From NCBI GenBank assembly GCA_021838765.1, contig JAKCCY010000011.1, positions 1-39,752 of the forward strand: a stretch of 39,752 nucleotides of DNA, written 5' to 3'. Position 1 is the stretch's first letter, and the number at the start of each line of letters is the position of its first letter. Below the pieces are notes generated by a model. The model made no database searches. It was not told the origin of the DNA and worked only from the letters and a program-made list of their open reading frames with translations. Both the position numbers and the translations under genes were made by a program. Source of the stretch: Nitrospirota bacterium (GTDB taxonomy: Bacteria; Nitrospirota_A; Leptospirillia; Leptospirillales; Leptospirillaceae). Shown in pieces: positions 8,706 through 15,995 of this stretch.

Positions 8706-9049
8706 TGTGATCTAGGACTATAAGCCCCCCGAATCGAAGGGTTGCGGCGGGGATTGAAGTGAAGAATTCCGGGCTCGGCTTTCCGGGTCCAGAGACTAAG
8801 GAGTCTTCTTTGATCAGGACCGTTAGAGGGGACAATTCCCCGAACGGTCGACAGGATTTTTCTGTCAGGATTTGCTTTCTGTCACTCGCTTTGTCTTGGA
8901 AAAAAATAAGCCTGTTTTCACAAGATCGGCCTCAGAAACCGGTCATCTTCAAAGACGGGGGACTCTTTTAAACCAGAGAATAGAAAAATCTTCCTCTTGG
9001 AGATCATCTGGTTTGTCTTTTGACCGGAATCCTTCTTTGCGGCGTTGTG
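8706..9049. other. Convergent intergenic region, no gene seen
   Basis: This stretch separates the plus-strand cytochrome gene from the minus-strand GGDEF/EAL gene. Short open frames here have no recognisable content. The notable element is a compound hairpin at 8819-8848 followed by T-runs, the probable end of the cytochrome transcript. Confidence 0.5.
8819..8861 (+). terminator. Possible terminator downstream of the cytochrome gene
   Basis: ACCGTT (8819-8824) pairs with AACGGT (8843-8848), and the inner GGGG (8828-8831) pairs with CCCC (8838-8841), with small bulges between. A T5 run occurs at 8857-8861, itself flanked by a GACAG/CTGTC mini-hairpin. The distance between stem and T-run is longer than ideal. 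Confidence 0.35.
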
Positions 9050-11890
9050 TCAGCCTTGGTCCAGATTCCAGATCCGGTCAATTCTTCTGATGAGGTCCTG
9101 ATTGATTTCCCTGATTGCGCTTTTGAGCGCCTCGAATGCCGGATGGTCTTCCCTGTCCCGGGCTGAAATGGCTTGGCGGATATGCTCGTGAAGAGATTCG
9201 TGAGCCTCTTTGTACTCTCTGAATTCTTTTGTGTCTCCATAACGGAGAGCTCCGTTTCCGTCGATCCACCTCCCCTGGAGGCAACGGTGGGAGTCGATCC
9301 ACTCAACTCTTGTTTCACCGGGAATTCCGATTCCAGAGATGAAGTTTTCATAAAAAACACGAGCCGCTTCCTTGGCCATCAGAAGGGGATAGTCTTTCGG
9401 TTCCCATGGAACCTTGTTCCATTTGGTCCATGACTCAAAGGGTTGATACTGTCTGTGCCATTCTGGAATGTTTTCCGCGGACATGGGGTGCGCGATCGCG
9501 AACCCCTGACCGATCCGGCATCCCCATTTGAGAAGAAGATGGCCTTCTTCTTCGGTTTCGATTCCTTCTCCGATCACATCGATGAGCAAGAGTTGAGCTG
9601 AGGTGACAAGACTCGCGACGATGGCCATATCCTGGGGGCTTTTGGGAAGTTTTCGGACAAATTTCTGATCGATCGACACCCGGTCTATTCCAAGTGTCTG
9701 GATGTAGGAAAGGGATCCATGATCTGTTCCGATATGGCTGATGGTGATGGCGACTCCGAAGCGCCTGCATTCATCGAAGACCTCTTTGACCTTCCGGATT
9801 TCCTGAAAGGATCTGGTTTCAGAAACGTCGAGTTCGAGGGATTGTGGGCGAATGTCGGGGTGGTGTGAAAAGGCCGACCGGAGATCTTCGATAAAGCTTC
9901 CCGAGAGGAGATGTCGGCTACTGACATTCATCCGGACCCTGGGGCAGATATTTTGCTTGGCCCAGATCGGAATATGGGAGAGAATCTCCTCCAGAACCCA
10001 TCGTTCTACGTCGATAATGAGATCACAGCCTTCCAGAACGCCGATAAATTCTTCTGATTTCATCTGTCCCCGGTCGGGGTGGTTCCATCGGAGCAGTGCT
10101 TCCATTCCCTCGATCTTTCCCGAGGTCATTTCAACCTGGGGCTGGTAATCAATGGAAAACCGTTTTTCCTTGAAGGACCTGGCGAGCTCTTCCTTCATCC
10201 GATGGGCATTTTCGAGAGATCTGGACATGATCGGCTGAAAGACCTCCCAGCCATTCTTCCCATGTTCCTTGACCACATACATGGCGAGATCCGCATGCTT
10301 GATCAGACTTTCGTCACCTCCTTCATCGGGAGGAATGATCGTGATTCCAAGGCTTCCGCCGACCGTTGCGAGCTCTTTTCCCAGCGGGATCGGAAGTGCG
10401 AGGGAGGCGATGACCCGATCGAAGATGGCGGCTTCTTTTTCTCCTTCCAGGTCTGAAAAGATGATTCCGAACTCATCTCCTCCGAGCCTTGCGAGGGTGT
10501 CTGTTCCCCGAAGCACTCCTCTCAGGCGCTCGGAGACTTTCACGAGAAGTTCGTCTCCTGATTGGTGGCCCAGACGATCGTTCACCAGCTTGAATCCGTC
10601 AAGATCCAGAATCCCCACTCCGAACCGTCCTTTGGATCGAAGATGGCGATTGATGGTCTGGTTCAGCCTGTCCTGAAAGAGTCTGCGATTGGGAAGACCG
10701 GTGAGGGAGTCGAACAGGGAAAGTCTTGACACCTCCTCTTCCCGGAGCGCTCTTTCGTCATCTTTTCTTCGGTTTTCGATTGCAAAAGTGATATTTTGGG
10801 TGAGAACATCGACCAACTTTATGAGTTCCGGATCGAAATAATCTTGTTGGTTCGAATAAACGATCAATGCTCCGAACATGTCCCTGTCCAGTAAAACAGG
10901 AGAAGCTGCTATGGACAGGATGCCATTTTCCCGGAGAGTCTGAAGAAGGGAGGGATTCTTGATCTGCTCCTCTAATTGATTCCAGACGATCGTCTGTTTT
11001 TTCTCCAAAAGCTCTGTCCAGAGGGGATTCTTCTCCGGATTGGCGGGGTCGCTTGAGTGTTTTCGACGGATGAAATTCTCTGTGGCGTTTCCAAAATGGG
11101 TGAGGACGGTTCCTTCTCCGGACAAAGGGTCCATCTTGATGAAGCGAGCCAGGAGGAGACCTCCTTCCTCGACGACGATCTGGCAGGCTTCGGGAAGGAG
11201 GTGATCCATGTCGGGCAATGTCAGGATGAGTTGGTCGATTCGGGAAAGGGCTTGATGGAAACGGTTCTGCCGTGTGATTTTCCGATGGAGCCGGCTCTTC
11301 TGGTACAGGTAAATGAGTCCGCCCAAGGTTGTGGCAAGGATGATGATGGTCCTTTCAAAGTCCAAAAGCCGGATTTTCTGGAAGAAGGTAGTCCGTTGGT
11401 TTGTCGCCCATCCGGAAAGTTCGGTAGATAAAACCATCAATCGGTGATCTGTATTGACGAGATCGGAAACGGGGCCGGAAGAGATGATCTCTTTCCGGAA
11501 ATGGTCGAAAAGGGAGGAGGTCTCTAGGAGGACGGCCCGTTTTTTTCCGGAAAGAAAATCATCATTGTTTGTCATGGTGGACAGGACCGTTTCTCCTTGC
11601 GATAACAGGCCGTCGCGATAGCGGGTCCACAAAACCCCAGGAAGAGTGGTTCTTGAGATGGAGTCGAGTGTCAGGGTGTCGTTGATCTTTTCAAGGAAGA
11701 CGACCGCATCGGTGAAGCGGGCGATTTCGAGAGTTTTTTGAGTGATGGCGGCGCGCTCGATCGACAGAAAGCCATAGAGGCCTGCCATCAGGGCCAGGGC
11801 CCAGATGAGCCATAGCCCTGAAAGGCGAAGCTCTTTGAATACCTGGTGACTTTCAGCCGATGCGGATGGAGGCAATGCCAATCCTTTCAT
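9050..11890 (-). CDS. Membrane GAF-GGDEF-EAL protein with CZB-like tail
   Basis: A 946-residue cyclic-di-GMP protein. Two transmembrane helices (about 24-44 and 180-197) bracket an extracytoplasmic sensor region. Then come a GAF-like domain (about 220-375), a GGDEF domain (about 390-550), an EAL domain (about 565-815) and a C-terminal extension. The cyclase site is intact (GGDEF at 470-474), with an RxxD inhibitory site at 461-464 five residues before it. The EAL domain keeps Glu597 of EAL and the GEGIET segment. However, the metal-binding DDFG motif reads SHIG (717-720) and the conserved lysine is Ser739, so phosphodiesterase activity is probably lost. The tail (about 835-940) has a CZB-like pattern of His868, Cys870, the LQGRW segment and H897xxxH901, suggesting zinc control. 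It should be a diguanylate cyclase. Confidence 0.88.
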   Translation of the reverse strand: MKGLALPPSASAESHQVFKELRLSGLWLIWALALMAGLYGFLSIERAAITQKTLEIARFTDAVVFLEKINDTLTLDSISRTTLPGVLWTRYRDGLLSQGETVLSTMTNNDDFLSGKKRAVLLETSSLFDHFRKEIISSGPVSDLVNTDHRLMVLSTELSGWATNQRTTFFQKIRLLDFERTIIILATTLGGLIYLYQKSRLHRKITRQNRFHQALSRIDQLILTLPDMDHLLPEACQIVVEEGGLLLARFIKMDPLSGEGTVLTHFGNATENFIRRKHSSDPANPEKNPLWTELLEKKQTIVWNQLEEQIKNPSLLQTLRENGILSIAASPVLLDRDMFGALIVYSNQQDYFDPELIKLVDVLTQNITFAIENRRKDDERALREEEVSRLSLFDSLTGLPNRRLFQDRLNQTINRHLRSKGRFGVGILDLDGFKLVNDRLGHQSGDELLVKVSERLRGVLRGTDTLARLGGDEFGIIFSDLEGEKEAAIFDRVIASLALPIPLGKELATVGGSLGITIIPPDEGGDESLIKHADLAMYVVKEHGKNGWEVFQPIMSRSLENAHRMKEELARSFKEKRFSIDYQPQVEMTSGKIEGMEALLRWNHPDRGQMKSEEFIGVLEGCDLIIDVERWVLEEILSHIPIWAKQNICPRVRMNVSSRHLLSGSFIEDLRSAFSHHPDIRPQSLELDVSETRSFQEIRKVKEVFDECRRFGVAITISHIGTDHGSLSYIQTLGIDRVSIDQKFVRKLPKSPQDMAIVASLVTSAQLLLIDVIGEGIETEEEGHLLLKWGCRIGQGFAIAHPMSAENIPEWHRQYQPFESWTKWNKVPWEPKDYPLLMAKEAARVFYENFISGIGIPGETRVEWIDSHRCLQGRWIDGNGALRYGDTKEFREYKEAHESLHEHIRQAISARDREDHPAFEALKSAIREINQDLIRRIDRIWNLDQG

Positions 11891-12644
11891 CAGGATGTGC
11901 GCTTTTCACCAAGCGGGATGGAGTGGATAATCTCCTGGGGGACCGCTGGCGATTCAGGAATCTTGAGGATTTTCTATAAGTATCACTGATACGATTTTTC
12001 TGCAACGTGAGATGTTTTCATGTGAGATGGTTGCTGTTTCCCGAGAAGAATCCATAACCTTTATGTCGGGAAAACGGCAAAACGTGTATGAGTCGAATCT
12101 GCCAGAAAGAAAGCCCTCTGCTTGTTCTGGTCGGTGGCTTTGGCCTGATCTTTTTTGATAGGGAAGAGGGGTTTGACCGGTGTCAATCGACGACAAATCC
12201 TGCCGGTCTTCATCTCGCGAGGCAATGTCCACCAAAGTCTCTTCCTGAATGCTTTGCTCTGCCTGATTCTGCTGGACCGGAAAGAAAGAATTCCTATCAG
12301 GGGCTCGGACGATTCTTGACCCGTACTTTAGTCTTGCTGAAGTGCTGTTAGCCATCGTATGGTCATAGTGGAATGATCCTCGCTGCCTGGGGTAAGACCG
12401 GCTTTTCGACGGAGTCTTCTTTTCGGGGCAAAAAATAAGGGAGAGGGCCTGAAACCAACTCTCTCTCAAAATAAAAACGAACCGTAAATCCTTGTAAATC
12501 GATTTGCCCCATTCTGCGAGTTCACGAAAACGAGCAGAATCACATGATCCGGCATGTCAGGATTTTAAGACAACAGAATTCCGGTGGACGCGGTTACAGG
12601 ATGCGTCCACCGGCTGGTGAGCAATGATATAAGGAAAAATGGCT
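11891..12644. other. Long intergenic stretch with an unassigned minus-strand open frame
   Basis: This 750-bp region lies upstream of the GGDEF/EAL gene and downstream of the DUF5069 gene. A minus-strand frame at 11954-12469 could encode 171 residues, but it is rich in Ser, Gln and Arg, matches no family I know, and is overlapped by a plus-strand frame at 12088-12351. I regard both as unproven; either could be decayed coding DNA. Near the right end is a strong inverted repeat at 12581-12613. Confidence 0.4.
12581..12613 (-). terminator. 11-bp inverted repeat, probable terminator of the DUF5069 gene
   Basis: CCGGTGGACGC (12581-12591) is perfectly complementary to GCGTCCACCGG (12603-12613) across an 11-nt loop. 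It lies 31 nt beyond the stop codon of the minus-strand DUF5069 gene. The minus-strand sequence after the stem is only moderately T-rich, so it could instead be an RNA-stabilising hairpin. Confidence 0.5.
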
Positions 12645-13100
12645 TTATCGGTTCTGGTTTACCTTGCGGTGAAGAAGGGCAAGGTCATCAAGCATGTTGA
12701 GCGCCACGGCGTGGGAGAGTGTTTCGTCGGTGACGCCAAGCTCTTCTCTCATCTTTTTGGCCAGGTCCGGAGCATGGATATATCCCCGAATGGCCTCGTT
12801 GTGGATCGTGATGGTCTGGGCATCGGTTTTTCCGTGCTTTTTGACATACTCCTCAAACTGGACATAGGTGGGTTTCTTCTCCTTGACAAAAGCCAAAAGG
12901 GAATCCTTGTCGAGCCCCAGATTGGAGATGGTCAACTGGTCGAACCCCTGTCCGCAATAATGATAGTCTTCAGGAAGAAGTCCAGCGTTTCCCAGTGTCA
13001 GTTTGGTCCAGAGTCTTGGAAGGTGAAGAATTCCCAAAGGACCGGCTGTTCCGGACGGAATGATGGGAACGATCGTTTCCGGGGTGTGCTTTTCTGCCAT
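12645..13100 (-). CDS. DUF5069 domain protein
   Basis: A 151-residue cytoplasmic protein made up almost wholly of a DUF5069 domain, as judged from the PSGTAGPLGILHLPRLW opening, the YHYCGQGFDQ segment and the repeated helical YVQFEEYVK region. Function is unknown. No catalytic motif, signal peptide or membrane segment is visible. The start has a good AAGGA Shine-Dalgarno sequence. It follows the dehydrogenase gene by 33 bp on the same strand and is probably co-transcribed with it. Confidence 0.8.
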   Translation of the reverse strand: MAEKHTPETIVPIIPSGTAGPLGILHLPRLWTKLTLGNAGLLPEDYHYCGQGFDQLTISNLGLDKDSLLAFVKEKKPTYVQFEEYVKKHGKTDAQTITIHNEAIRGYIHAPDLAKKMREELGVTDETLSHAVALNMLDDLALLHRKVNQNR

Positions 13101-13133
13101 TGATCTTCCTTTCTTTGCTGGAGGTTTGGGTTT

Positions 13134-14045
13134 TCAGGGACGGTTCTCTGCCCTGTCGGGAGTTCTTTCCCGAAATGTCAGCTCTGAAATGCCGGACTTG
13201 TCAAGCTCTCCGAGTCCCATGCGAACCATACGATCATACTGCATGGCGGTGGCTTCGGCCAATGGGAGGGAGAGATTCGCCTCATGGGCGAGCTCGATTG
13301 CGATATGGGCATCCTTTGCCGCATGGGAGGCGGAAAAATAGACCTCATGGTCCCTGTTTTGCATGTCGGCTCCGTCAGTTTCCAGAACGCGCGACATGGC
13401 GCCGGTTTTGGAGAAGACCTCCCTGACGAGCGTCAGGTCGAGGCCAAGGGCATCGGCGAGCCCCAGACCTTCGGCCAGCCCAGCGGTGTTGATGTTCATG
13501 ACCATGTTGACCAGAGCCTTCATCCTGGCGGCCTGACCGACGGGTCCCATGAGAACGATTGAAGAGGAGAGGTCTTCGAGAAGAGGAAGGATGCGATCAA
13601 TGGTCTCTTTCTCTCCGCCTACGATCAGGAACAGCGATCCGCTCCGTGCCTGTGGAATGGAGCCGGCCATGGAGACCTCGAGCGATTTTGCTCCGGCTTT
13701 CCGGCATCTGCGTTCGGTTTCGATGTGGGTTTTGGGAAGAACGGTGGCACAGTTCAAAAAGATTTTTCCGGAAGATCCCGAAAGAAGGGAATCCCCCGTT
13801 TCGGAGAAGATCCGGTCCATGTCGGAGTCATTTCCCACGACGGTGATGACGACGTCAGCGCCGTCTGTCACCTCCCCGAGTGTCTTGGCTGCTGTGGAGC
13901 CCAGCTCCGATGCGGCTTTTTCGGCATGAAGCCTGTTGACGTCATGGACTTGTGTGATCGGGTAGCCCCGGTCGAACAGATTCCGGGCCATATTGAGTCC
14001 CATGCGTCCGAGTCCCACAAAACCGATTCTCAACTGTTTTTTCAT
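13134..14045 (-). CDS. NAD(P)-dependent beta-hydroxyacid dehydrogenase (HIBADH family)
   Basis: A 303-residue cytoplasmic oxidoreductase. The N-terminal Rossmann fold starts directly with GFVGLGRMG, and the substrate-binding NCATVLPKTH segment lies near residue 115. The catalytic lysine falls in GQAARMKALVNM, and an all-alpha C-terminal domain follows. This is the layout of 3-hydroxyisobutyrate, tartronate-semialdehyde and succinic-semialdehyde/glyoxylate reductases; which substrate is used cannot be read from the sequence. The start at 14045 has AGGAG 8 nt upstream. The frame runs on to 14075, but the extra ten residues are not family-like. Confidence 0.87.
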   Translation of the reverse strand: MKKQLRIGFVGLGRMGLNMARNLFDRGYPITQVHDVNRLHAEKAASELGSTAAKTLGEVTDGADVVITVVGNDSDMDRIFSETGDSLLSGSSGKIFLNCATVLPKTHIETERRCRKAGAKSLEVSMAGSIPQARSGSLFLIVGGEKETIDRILPLLEDLSSSIVLMGPVGQAARMKALVNMVMNINTAGLAEGLGLADALGLDLTLVREVFSKTGAMSRVLETDGADMQNRDHEVYFSASHAAKDAHIAIELAHEANLSLPLAEATAMQYDRMVRMGLGELDKSGISELTFRERTPDRAENRP

Positions 14046-14149
14046 GCAAAGGACTCCTGGAAAAATGATGGACAAGGATTTCTTGAGGAAACAGGATCAG
14101 AATAACCGATTTTCGAGAAAGGGATCAAAACCCTCCCCGATCGTCTGAT

Positions 14150-14171
14150 ACCGGCCAGAATGCCTGCCGGT
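14150..14171 (-). terminator. Weak hairpin after the acidic-protein gene
   Basis: ACCGGC (14150-14155) pairs with GCCGGT (14166-14171) across a 10-nt loop, between the acidic-protein gene and the dehydrogenase gene on the minus strand. A T4 run occurs about 20 nt further on, so termination is uncertain. Confidence 0.25.
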
Positions 14172-14227
14172 TGCTCGAAAGATGGTCAGGGCGCAAGCGT
14201 AAGATTTTGTCTTGAGAGAGTTTGTCG

Positions 14228-14482
14228 TCAGAGCTCGTCTTCTTCGTCCTCAAGGGGAAGATCCGTCCCGAGGTTGTCTTCATCCATCGGGAAATCGTCG
14301 TCTTCCCCGTCATCGTCCATGGACAGGGGATCATATCCCAGTGCGGAGATGATGGATCGCGGAGTGCGTTCGGAGGGCTCATCATCGGGATCCTCCGGTG
14401 GGTCAACCGACCAGTCGATCTTGTCCTCATCCATTTCTCCGAAACGAAGCCCTGAAAATCCATCGTCTTCATCCTCTTCCAT
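14228..14482 (-). CDS. Very acidic 84-residue protein
   Basis: By my count 36 of 84 residues are Asp or Glu and only four are Lys or Arg, giving an extremely low isoelectric point. It has one short ordered-looking centre (TPRSIISALGYDPLS) between acidic arms and is probably largely disordered. The start at 14482 was chosen because GGAGG sits 5 nt upstream; the frame runs on to 14701, but that extension is basic and unlike the rest. I do not recognise a family. Acidic proteins of this kind often bind basic partners or mimic nucleic acid, but nothing here shows that. It is divergent from the MFS gene. Confidence 0.6.
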   Translation of the reverse strand: MEEDEDDGFSGLRFGEMDEDKIDWSVDPPEDPDDEPSERTPRSIISALGYDPLSMDDDGEDDDFPMDEDNLGTDLPLEDEEDEL

Positions 14483-14699
14483 GGGATCCTCCCTTTGTGT
14501 GGGATTTTGGGAATGGTCTAATGGGTTAAAGCGCATGGCAGCTGATCCCGTGGCCCAAAGATCGGGCCCTGAAATATCTTTGCACAGCTTCGGTGCGAGA
14601 GAAAGCCCTTTTATGATGGATTTTAGGATGCGGCAACGGTCAGAATAAAAGTCCTTGATCCTTTTTCCTTTTGGCAGTTTGGACAGCGAGGGTGTTCTC

Positions 14700-15938
14700 A
14701 TGATGTTTTTTAGTGACCTGAAGCATCTCGCACCTGCCCATCGCCGGGTGGTTCTTGCGGGATTTTTGGGATGGGCGCTTGATGCCTTTGATTTTTTCCT
14801 GTTGATCTTTGTGCTGAAGGATGTCGCGGCAACCTTTCATTCCTCCATGACCGAGGTGACGCTCGCCATCTTCCTGACCCTTGCGACGCGTCCTGTCGGA
14901 GCCCTTTTCTTCGGGATCCTCTCGGACCGTTATGGACGTCGGCCTGTCCTCATGGCGGTTGTCATGGCCTATTCGGTTTTTGGATTTTTTTCGGCGCTGG
15001 CTCCCTCTCTTGGCCTTTTCTTTCTTCTCCGGGCGTTTTTTGGCATTGCCATGGGGGGAGAGTGGGGCGCCGGTTCCGCTTTGGTCATGGAAAGCGTTCC
15101 ACCGGCTGCCCGGGGGTTTGTCTCCGGGATCCTGCAGGCGGGTTACCCGTCCGGCTATCTTCTGGCCTCTTTGGCCTATGCGTTTATCTATCCTCTCACC
15201 GGGTGGCGGGGGCTTTTGATGCTGGCTATTCTTCCGGCCTTTCTGGTCTTGTATATCCGAAAAAACATTCCGGAATCCCATGTTGTGGAAAAAGGGGGAG
15301 GAGCGTTTCCGGATTTCCGGGAGATCTTTTCTGTTCACTGGAAAACCGTGGTGTTTGCCATTTGTCTCATGACAGCCTTCAACTTTCTGAGCCATGGGAC
15401 CCAGGACCTGTATCCGAGTTTTCTGGAGGGAGTTCACCATCTGTCCCCCCATGAGGTGGGGGGGATCGCTGTCCTTTACAACATCGGGGCAATCCTTGGA
15501 GGGTTGACGCTCGGCACCCTGTCGGAGCGGGTGGGGCGCAGGCGGGCGATCTTCATGGCGGCGGTGATGGCGCTTTTATGCACCCCCTTCTGGGGGAGTT
15601 CCCATGGACTTCTGGTCATTGCCCTCGGAGCTTTCTGGATGCAGTTTTTCGTCCAGGGGGCATGGGGGGTGGTCCCGGTCTATCTGAACGAGATTTCTCC
15701 GTCGGGAATCAGGGGGATCTTTCCGGGTCTCGTCTATCAGGTGGGGAATCTTCTGGCCTCGGCAAATGCCACGATCCAGTCCGCCCTGTCGGTCCGGTTG
15801 GGGGGGCGGCTCGACATGGCGCTGATGTCGGTTGCGGGTTTATCAGCCTTGCTGATTGGTCTTTTTATTCTGGCGGGGCCGGAAAGAAGGGGAACGATTC
15901 TCGGAAAACACGTCCAGAAAGATCAACCCGACAGATAA
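14700..15938 (+). CDS. MFS transporter, metabolite:H+ symporter type
   Basis: A 412-residue inner-membrane transporter with about 12 hydrophobic helices. The family loop motif between helices 2 and 3 reads SDRYGRRP, and its repeat in the second half reads LSERVGRRRA. The opening GWALDAFDFFLL and the GGEWGAGSALVMES segment resemble carboxylate or sialate transporters of the NanT/Jen/MHS group, so an organic acid is the likely substrate, though this is inference. The ATG at 14700 follows a GAGGG purine block; an earlier TTG at 14655 would add 15 residues without family similarity. It is convergent with the large regulator gene on the other strand. Confidence 0.85.
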   Translation: MMFFSDLKHLAPAHRRVVLAGFLGWALDAFDFFLLIFVLKDVAATFHSSMTEVTLAIFLTLATRPVGALFFGILSDRYGRRPVLMAVVMAYSVFGFFSALAPSLGLFFLLRAFFGIAMGGEWGAGSALVMESVPPAARGFVSGILQAGYPSGYLLASLAYAFIYPLTGWRGLLMLAILPAFLVLYIRKNIPESHVVEKGGGAFPDFREIFSVHWKTVVFAICLMTAFNFLSHGTQDLYPSFLEGVHHLSPHEVGGIAVLYNIGAILGGLTLGTLSERVGRRRAIFMAAVMALLCTPFWGSSHGLLVIALGAFWMQFFVQGAWGVVPVYLNEISPSGIRGIFPGLVYQVGNLLASANATIQSALSVRLGGRLDMALMSVAGLSALLIGLFILAGPERRGTILGKHVQKDQPDR

Positions 15939-15960
15939 TGGCTTCAGGCTTCTCAAGCCA
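15939..15960. terminator. Small hairpin between convergent genes
   Basis: TGGCTT (15939-15944) pairs with AAGCCA (15955-15960), directly after the MFS stop codon and before the end of the convergent regulator gene. No strong T-run follows on either strand, so this is a weak candidate for a shared terminator. Confidence 0.25.
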
Positions 15961-15995
15961 GAAACCATTTGATGGATGGGAAAGCATCCCTTCTT

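Noticed and set aside
11954..12469. 171-residue minus-strand open frame
   Set aside because: The composition is unlike neighbouring genes, no family was recognised, and an overlapping plus-strand frame is equally open. I kept it only as part of an unassigned intergenic stretch.
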